A stretch of DNA of 64,000 bases from assembly GCA_900169235.1 (NCBI GenBank), contig FWCC01000546.1:25136-89135 (forward strand), read 5' to 3'. Source of the stretch: Zarea fungicola (Eukaryota > Ascomycota > Sordariomycetes > Hypocreales > Cordycipitaceae). Position numbers and translations under genes: made by a program. Shown piece after piece: positions 56,770 to 64,000 of this stretch. The notes under the pieces are model-generated. The model was given only the letters and a program-made list of their open reading frames with translations, was not told where the DNA came from and searched no databases. Numbering within the stretch: position 1 is the first letter of the stretch; each line of letters opens with the position of its first letter.

Positions 56770-59361
56770 TTAGTACACGCTGTCCTCATCCGCTCCTTGA
56801 GAGATCATTGAAGGGGTGGAAACATTTGAGGAAGCCTCGCGATCGTCGACATAGCCGACGAGCGCTTGTGAGTGTAGTTTGAAGGATTCGCCCATAAGAC
56901 GGGTAATTCTGTGAATTGAAGTCAGCCTCGTGTCAATACAAATACATCAAGATAGACGTTGGACTTACCCCCAAACGACAACTTCATCGAGCATCGAGCC
57001 CCACAGTCGGGCTACGATTGAGCTGAGTTGCGACATGTAGCTCTCATCCAAGTCTTTGACAAATAGCTGCCTGACCTTATTGTACATGGCCAGTTCCTCT
57101 TGCGTAGCCGGCTCCTCGTCATGTTCCAGACGATAAAGCCAAAGCGAAAGAATGATCATGAGGTCCAGCCCACACAGCGGATGCTCTACGCTCCAGTTTG
57201 TAGGTGAAGTGCGTGCAACCCATCGAATTCCCTGCATGACAGCGGTTTCGATGCAGTTGTAGCATTCTTCGATGACCTTAATCATCTCGCTTGTTCGCTT
57301 TACGCGATCGCGAGCTTGAGACATGGCAGCACCTACTTCGTAAGGGTCGTGATAGCGAAGAGCTTCTTGTACAGCCTTCAGGTCGACTTCGAGGCGAGCG
57401 CGTGCATTTCGATACATAGCCTTGGCATTGAAAATAAGGGGGTGTCCCTTATGCGGAGCACTGAGTGGAACGTTCACTGTTTCGGGCTCACAAAGGTCAA
57501 GAGACTTGTCCCATGTTTCTAGCGCCAAGCGCAGCTTGTACTCAGTAACAACATCCTGAAGAGCTTCGGGGCTTCGCTTGTGATACCAAACTTCTAAAAA
57601 CAAGGCATTGATCATGACGCGAGTAGCAAATGCGCTGTATTGAAGAGTCTCACCCTGGAAGAGATTGTCGTGCGCTTCCAAAAACGTAGGAGCGTTTGGA
57701 GCCTTGAGATGATCTTGCCAGGCAGTCTCATCATTAGCCGGTACGTTCCAAAGAGCCTCCGTTGCAGGCAATTGAAGATCCTCGAATTCGTTGAAGCTAA
57801 TTGCTGGAGTATGGTTGTAAGTCAGAGTCAGCAGGCCAAAGAAGATATAGACTGCGTAGTAGGTGCGTCGGCAGCCCTCATCTTCCACCCATTCGACCCG
57901 TGTAGGTCTGGCGTTCCCTCGTGCTTCTTGGCGAAGCTTGAGCTCGTAGCGATTACCAGCAACCATGTTGGCGAGTAGACTCTTAATCGAGCACGCCCAT
58001 TCGAGTCCCTTGGGATCACCACTCCAGCTGGCAAAAATCATGTTCAACAGGGAGCTCTGCATTGTCCAGAGCGGGCACTTGCGGGAACTGAAGTTCTCCT
58101 TATTTTGCAGAAACTGGTTGACAAGCACCTTAGAGCCGATGTGAAGCATATAAGCCTGGTCTTGGTCAAATGCGTATAGGGCTCCAATACTTAAGACTGC
58201 AAGAAGTAAAGGAGGTGATATTTGCGCCGGGTGGAACGAGGCAGGATGCAGGAAAGGTAGGTGATGATGAAAGAGACCAAAGTACGTTGACAAGTACCGA
58301 TTCAATGAGCCGAGACCAGGGAGACGGAAGCCTTCCGGGATAGCGTTCTCTCGATCGTGGCTGCGAATAAGATCAAGAATGGCGTTGCGTTCCTCATCTC
58401 CTGAGAGTTGAGGGGCTCTGAATCCAGCCTGGGCTAAGTCGAATGTGGCACTCAGGGGCGTGCCTGCGTCAGAATGGGAGGCGGATCTCAACATGGACTG
58501 GATAGCGGGCACAAAACTGTGAGGATTTTGACTGCCGATGGGGGGCAACTGGCTTGAGTGGGGTTGCAGAGTAGCATCGCTGGCGAAAGATCGATGAGAG
58601 TCAAATGAGCCGGCAACGCTAGGGGTAATTGGATGGGCCTTGCCGTCTGCCATGAAGTTCTCCCACTGTACTTGAGGTAAAGCGATGGCGCCTGATGGAT
58701 ATGTAACTGCGGGTTCCATCGCAGCAGACGTGCGAGGCGAGTATGACATGGACTGTGTGTCATCATAGGCGGAATCATCGCTGCGCATAGCAGCAGTAGC
58801 CTTGTTGTGCAGATCGGCAACAAGCATGGCAGCAGCTTGCACGTCAAATATGCCATCTGGGCCATCATCCATCTGCTCCAAGGTCGAAGCATCTAGAGCT
58901 GCGAGGGACGCCTTGGGGGTACCATCGATACCACGGGTTTTTGGGCCAGAACGTCGTTTTCCGTCGCTATGTAGCGGGACACCACCATCTTTAGCATGAA
59001 CAGTACGGTCATGGCGAAGAAGTAAATCGCGCCGGACAAAGGTGCTTCTGCATTTCATGCATTTGAAAGGGCGTTCTTTGGTATCTAGAAGAATGGTCAG
59101 CCGTGTACAAAAGCATGACAATTTTAGCTTTGAGTGGTGGGTAAATGGGTCTACGAGGGAAGCTCCGTGACACTCCATTGGCAGTGCAAAGCACGCAAGA
59201 TCATACGTACGTGATCGCTCGTGTCGACTTCGGTGCTCGCTTCTGCTGAAAGCTCTGTTGCAGAATTGGCACTTGTATTTGCGTTCGGGCGCAAGTGAAG
59301 TTTTGCGTGATGACGTTGATGCCGCTTGGGGCGGTAAGACTGCAACGCTTGCTCCAGGCAT
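56770..59361 (-). CDS. C2H2 zinc-finger and fungal-specific-domain transcription factor
   Basis: Exons 59361-59211, 59084-56969 and 56908-56770 give 801 residues. Finger 1 is YKCQFCNRAFSRSEHRSRHE plus RSH, where the last His codon is split by intron 1 (C|AT); finger 2 is KERPFKCMKCRSTFVRRDLL with LRHDRTVH. Ala/Ser-rich linkers lead to the Fungal_trans domain (YLSTYFGLFHHHLPFLHPAS, LLLAVLSIGALYAFDQDQAY, EDEGCRRTYYAVYIFFGLLT). A small last exon adds ITRLMGESFKLHSQALVGYV and an acidic end. The combination of two C2H2 fingers with a Fungal_trans domain occurs in several filamentous-fungal regulators; the regulon is unknown. Intron 1 (126 nt) is stop-free and in frame. The ATG at 59361 is chosen over a TTG 9 bases upstream. 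Confidence 0.9.
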
Positions 59362-60877
59362 ATTAAGCAATTGCGTCTCGGTATCCTTGTCGAGTGTGTC
59401 TTGGTAGTAAAAGATGAGATCAGCAGTGTGAATGATTGTCGGAAGACGCTGTCGCAGGGGCCTCAGGTCGAAGGTCTTGCAGAACGATGGTTGAATATCG
59501 TCTGTATGCGGGTTAAGCTATCAACTCCTAGCTTCGCTCGCGCACGCGCTCCCGTCGGGTTTAAAGTGTGACAACGGTGGTCTCGATCGTAGAACTGGTC
59601 ATTTGGGAGGAAGATATTCTGGTCATGGAAGTACTATGTGATTTGGGTATATTCGGGGTTTTGAAATAGGAGGCGACAAAAAGGCCTCTAGAAAAGAACG
59701 GCTGATGCCTAGTAGAGGTGGTCTGGCACAGATGGTGGAAGACCGTAAGTGCAAGAATTGTGAGATGAGTTGGAGATGTATGGCAGAGGGAGGAGATGGA
59801 GGAGCAACGTAGAAGTAGAAAGTTTGAGGGGGAGAGGGGGAGATAGTCGGGGGCACACCAGTGACCAGGCGGGGGCCAAGAGACGTGGGAGAAAAAAATA
59901 GAGAGAGGAGAGTGGAGGGGGCGCGGCGCGCGCAAAAGGAACAGAGGGAGGAGGGGGCAACAGAGGGAGAACGAGGGGCGGGCACGACAGCAAAGCACAG
60001 CGAGCGGCCACTGAAAAGGCCACTGAGGACCGCGTTGAAAGACCGCTGGAAGGACAGACGTTAGTACTGTTTAGGTCAACTGTTGCTGCGCTGGTTCGTT
60101 GCACAGGTACCGGAGCCTCCGTGGACAAGTACCTACCCCTCAATACGGGGGCAGAATTCAGAGGGCTTGGAGGGTCCACAACGTGCCTGTAAGTACCTCG
60201 ATGATGGCACTGAAATGAGCCTGGGGCATGCAAAACACGCCGGTTAGGTATGTACCACAGCCGTTGCGTCTTCGAGATTTGGATTGTTAACGAGGTACTT
60301 GGTAGAGTACATACCAGCAGCTGGTACGAATACAGTGGACAGCGCCGCTGGAAGCTGGTCCTCGAATGGCTGTGGCGGGGCTGTCAGCGGGCGAAGGGGC
60401 GGCGCCGGCCCGTCTGCTAATACCAGCCAAACTCATCAGCAAACAACTTATTATTAAGAATGGCGGGCTCCGCACTCCACTCACACTAGCCTACCATAGA
60501 CCCGCTGTTAGTGACCAACTTAGGCAGAGGTCATTTGTTGCGCCACTTCCGTACTAATGTACGTATGTCGGGTAGCATTATATCAGGGGCTGCATACTCC
60601 GTAATACTTCTGGTAGTAACCTGATAACTACGAGCCGTGGTGGTAGCTCGGTACAGTGATTTGTTACTAGCAAACTTGCAGCGTTCGCTCCCCCTTTCCC
60701 CCTTCCCATAAAAGAGATCCCCTCACTCCATGTTGGCAGATGCGTCGCAGGTACCTAACTATCAATCGTGCTGCTCAGCTTCCCACTGCTTATTATTGGG
60801 CTCTGTAAACCACCCGGGGAGGCAGGAGGGCGTAACTCAAAAGCGGCTTTGGAATTACAAGGGGTGTGGCTGGCGTT

Positions 60878-60907
60878 CCCGCTCGCCAGTAACCCGCTCG
60901 CCAGTAA
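60878..60907 (+). repeat. Perfect 15-base tandem duplication
   Basis: CCCGCTCGCCAGTAA occurs twice back to back (60878-60892 and 60893-60907). Confidence 0.95.
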
Positions 60908-63863
60908 CACTGTCTGTCGACGGCCAAGTCTGACACAACTGCTGTAGAATGTTGTCGCACCTCCCTCCCACATCCTACAGCACACAAACTGCACGATTTG
61001 ACAAGCGTCCTTGGAGCACGCAAGACTCGCAGAAACCGTAGTTGCGGTCGTTCTTACATACTGGACTTCGTAGAAAGTGGGAAGTTGACCAACCTCCCCT
61101 GCAACTCGCGGATTCCGCTGGAGATCTGGTCACCGCCATGTAAGTTCCCATCGATTCCGGCTTTTGAACCCGCTCGGCGCTGGCGCTGGTGGGTGCAAGT
61201 CATTCAGTACCTACTACGGAGTACCTACCTACTACCTATGCCAGCCTAAGAGATGAGGCCCTCCAGTGTTCGTCATGGAGCTCAGTTCTGGCGGGCGGTA
61301 AGACATTGGCGTCAGATGCATAGGGATGCCTCGCGTTAGTACTAGTAGGTACCTAGCTGCCTACCAACTCAGCTTGGGTACCGTAGTACTAACCTAGGGT
61401 ACTACATAAGTTTGTAGGGGGCTCTCGGGGCCAGCTAGGTCAGCAAAGGTACACTACCCGCCATTCCTGTGCATGAACTCCACTGACAGCGGGGCAGATT
61501 GTGTAGCTTCAGCGTCCTGGAGGGAACTCCATACAGTCAGGTACCAAATACCAAGTCGCCAGGAAGACAGATACTTCTTGCAGCAACTGCGAGGGATTCT
61601 GTTGACCGCTTCGTCTTGAGAACGATGCGGTCAAGAAACGAGTAAATATTGGGTTTCTATTATCCAGGTCCAATTAGTTGCATGAAGAAGCCGCTCCCCT
61701 CATTGATTGCAGCATCCACCCATAATGCCTCAGTTCGGCAAGCTGACGGCCAGTTGGCATCAATCACGAACGGCGCGCTCGGAAGAGTTGGCGGTTGCAC
61801 ATGGCCGCTAGAGAGAGCAGAAACCGGTCTTGCATCATGCCGCTTTTAGCTTTTTTGCTGAGTTCTAGTGCCAGCCCTTAGTTGATAGCACCGGCCCGTG
61901 TGCTGGATGTTTCACAATGAGCAACTCTCTGCGCAGTGATGCAGGGAGCCGCTGCGGCTTCCTTGCTATTGGCTGATGTACCCAGAGCGGCATGCAATGT
62001 ACCTGTAGCAAGCTCCCCAGCAGATTGAGTAGTTCTAAATTCTCCAACTCCCCAGCAATAATTTAAGCCGTGCCACTTTGTCCAGTCGTAGCCACTGTAA
62101 ATAGAGCTAATCATGGGTACAAAGGCTAGCAGAACAGGGTAGTCGCAATTTCGCAAGATGCCTAGAAGAGGACGGGAGACGCTTTGTCCTATATCAGCCG
62201 AGAGCTTCCTTTTGCTTTCTCCCGGACACTTGCTCAACCGTACCAGGCCGTTTCCACGAACCCATTTTTAAGGCCGTCTAAAAATTACCAAACCTCCTTT
62301 CATTTCAACAGGTCAATGCTCGGACCGTCCCTTGGACAGTGAGCCGCACCGGCTGGCCCGTCCCGTTCCACCGCGAGTCATCGTTCTCGCAGTATCCTTG
62401 CAATACGGAAGACTATTCTGATTAACGCGCCACCACTACCCCTAACTACCATATCTTTGTATTGTGCATACATAGTACTCCGTGCTGGCCTCATACACAG
62501 GGATAAACTTTTATGAGTTGCCCCATACAGCCTTCTCTGGATATACTGTTGATACTGTCAGCTCAGCTTTGTGGCTACTGTAAGCGCTGACTCAAAACGA
62601 AGCAAGCGCCAGACAAGTCCATGCCAATCATATCGTTAGCCATGTTCGGTAGATAAACCACAGACAAAATAGCAAATAGAGTGTCAACGTGAAGGAAGTA
62701 CGTGCGCAGCACAGCACAGCATTTGTCATGGCGAGAATAACGCACGCCTCCAGAGGCGCGACCGCTCGCCGAGGCGCCTTCAACGGGGATAAAATGAAAC
62801 AAAAAACTTCAGTTGGTATGCTACGTCAAACAGTACCTCCACCGTCCAGTCGGGTCTAAATTCAGTTACAATTTTATCCACCGGGGTAAGCGTACGGTTC
62901 GAGCAATAACCGCGGCAGCATGCCACAATCTGTACGAGTTTGTCCAGGACATGAACATTCAACTAATAGCTAGCAAGTGACGTCTCATTTATCAATAAAG
63001 TACTTGCAGGTACTTTCAAAAGTGTTTTCTTTGTCGAGCCTATTTGGGATTGGCAAGTAAGGGGCAAAAGCGTCCCAAATGAGCCCATTTTTCGTCTGGC
63101 AAAATTGAATACTTGTGAGCAAAAAAATACTCGCTGGTGATCGAGATTGAAGAATACAAATACACAAGTGAGGATCCCCGTTCCATTCCTATTAATCTCT
63201 GGTAGCCCTCAAGACCGCCAGTCTGGTACCAATCTTTATTATAATTACCAGTAACTACTGCAAGAGGCCGCTCAACTGACGTGGGGCGGAATCCTTGAAC
63301 CTGGCTGCATTAGTGTACGGAACGCTCCCGCGGACCCGCTTGCAGCCCCAAACAGCTGGTTGGCCTTGAATTAAGGCCCCAGGCTTGATACGGAGCATAT
63401 GTGCCAGGGCTAATAATGCTTCTTTACCTTCTACCTACCTAGTACTGGTACAGTACCAGCCACGGTGATTACCGATTTGCTGTAGCGCGTTCTTCGAACC
63501 ATGCCCCTTTGTGCAAGACTGTCAGAGCGAGAACAGATCCTGTCCGTTGTCCGAAGAAAACACAGCCAACCGCTACCGCTAGAGCAGCTGGATACCAAAC
63601 GACACTACGGAGTACGGCTCTTTGATAGCTCTCCTGGCCAAGAAACTGCTGCCCACTCGAACTGTTTGAGCCTGATCCCCTCTGACTGCCTTCAGTTCTT
63701 TCAGAGCTAATAAGCACCGAGGATGCACATTGAATCGGGATAGAGGCGACGCCTGTTTGGTTTCGTTGGCCTGCGACTGGGCAGAGCGAGCTCCTTCGAT
63801 GGTACTTGGACAATCCTATCCTTAGTTACTATAGGATTTTATTGCTGTTCAGGAGAGCAGGAG

Positions 63864-63882
63864 ACCCCGCTGAGAGCGGGGT
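63864..63882. repeat. Perfect hairpin ACCCCGCT-GAG-AGCGGGGT
   Basis: An 8-bp perfect inverted repeat with a three-base loop, GC-rich, 66 bp before the second copy of the 22-base repeat end. Short GC hairpins near a terminus are a mark of rolling-circle (Helitron-like) elements, but no CTRR end is evident directly after it. Confidence 0.6.
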
Positions 63883-63947
63883 GCCTCGTGTCGTTTGCCG
63901 GGCCACTGAAAACAAAGAATCTGGTCCGCAATAATACTTACTGGGTG

Positions 63948-63969
63948 TGATGGGTAAGTTTTATACCCC
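63948..63969 (+). repeat. Copy 2 of the 22-base dispersed repeat end
   Basis: Matches 50625-50646 at 21 of 22 positions (TGATGGGTAAGTTTTA then TACCCC) and runs into TATATATA and the edge of the window. Confidence 0.6.
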
Positions 63970-64000
63970 TATATATACCGAATTTGAGGCTATTCCTAGA

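Larger units (their letters stand above)
59362..64000. other. Gene-free right end of the window
   Basis: About 4.6 kb upstream of the C2H2 gene. The first 700 bp are C/T-rich on the minus strand, consistent with a long 5' leader and promoter. Beyond that there are TACTCCGTA words (60595, 61215, 63606, plus variants at 62476), TACCTA patches (61207-61243, 61345-61402, 63431-63446), a 15-base tandem duplication, a perfect 8-bp hairpin and a repeat end. Minus frames at 61.9-63.0 kb (for example 62780-62962, MNVHVLDKLVQIVACCRGYC) have some protein-like composition but no family I recognise. Confidence 0.5.

Noticed and set aside
45438..59361. Secondary-metabolite gene cluster
   Set aside because: Two regulators are present but no synthase, synthetase, terpene cyclase, P450 or transporter gene was found.
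1..64000. CRISPR arrays, telomeric repeats, complete transposons
   Set aside because: No regularly spaced repeats, no TTAGGG arrays, and no reverse transcriptase, integrase or transposase ORF were seen.

Overview
The window is nuclear DNA from a filamentous ascomycete, most likely a Sordariomycete of the Hypocreales type. The evidence is the set of fungal protein families, the short introns (50-160 nt, GTAAGT/GTATGT-like donors, CTAAC/CTGAC/CTAAT branch sites), pyrimidine-rich leaders, and intergenic DNA full of short TACCTA/TAGGTA and TACTCCGTA words. The lineage is an inference; no rDNA or mitochondrial marker is present. I can support 23 protein-coding loci, most of them housekeeping genes, and rebuilt the exon structures by hand. 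I recognised no tRNA, rRNA, CRISPR array or complete transposon.

Left part (1-31 kb): the N-terminal end of an F-box-like nuclear protein (edge-truncated); a Suz12 Polycomb protein with a C-terminal PHD finger; U2 snRNP factor Cus1/SF3B2; an unidentified acidic nuclear-type protein; a secreted GH5 hydrolase; a tandem-PH protein (Opy1-like); tRNA thiolation protein Ncs2; mitochondrial carrier Oac1; WD40 protein Swd2; a GPI-type DUF7137 protein; a five-exon RRM protein whose exons are scattered over several frames; and decapping enzyme Dcp2. These genes serve chromatin, RNA processing, RNA decay and transport and do not form a pathway cluster.

Middle part (31-45 kb): DUF4112 protein (with a GC-AG intron), ribonucleotide reductase small subunit Rnr2 (with MluI cell-cycle boxes upstream and inside an intron), SRP9/21, a CDK11/Ppk23-like kinase, NDUFAF7 complex I methyltransferase (with an intron lacking a visible AG acceptor), a Ptm1/GPR107-like seven-helix protein, and the U-box cyclophilin Cyp8/PPIL2.

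Right part (45-64 kb) is gene-poor and more accessory in character: a Zn2Cys6 regulator, 5 kb without a supportable gene (with an AT-rich patch and a repeat end), two adjacent glucan-active enzymes (GH64 and a GPI-type GH16), a C2H2 regulator whose first zinc finger is completed only by splicing, and a final 4.6 kb with no supportable gene but many short repeated words. The two glucan enzymes lying between two transcription factors, all on the minus strand, are the nearest thing here to a functional cluster. I did not find a clear new biological system; the best leads are splice-related (stop-free in-frame introns that would rewrite functional domains if retained) and the glucan/regulator block.
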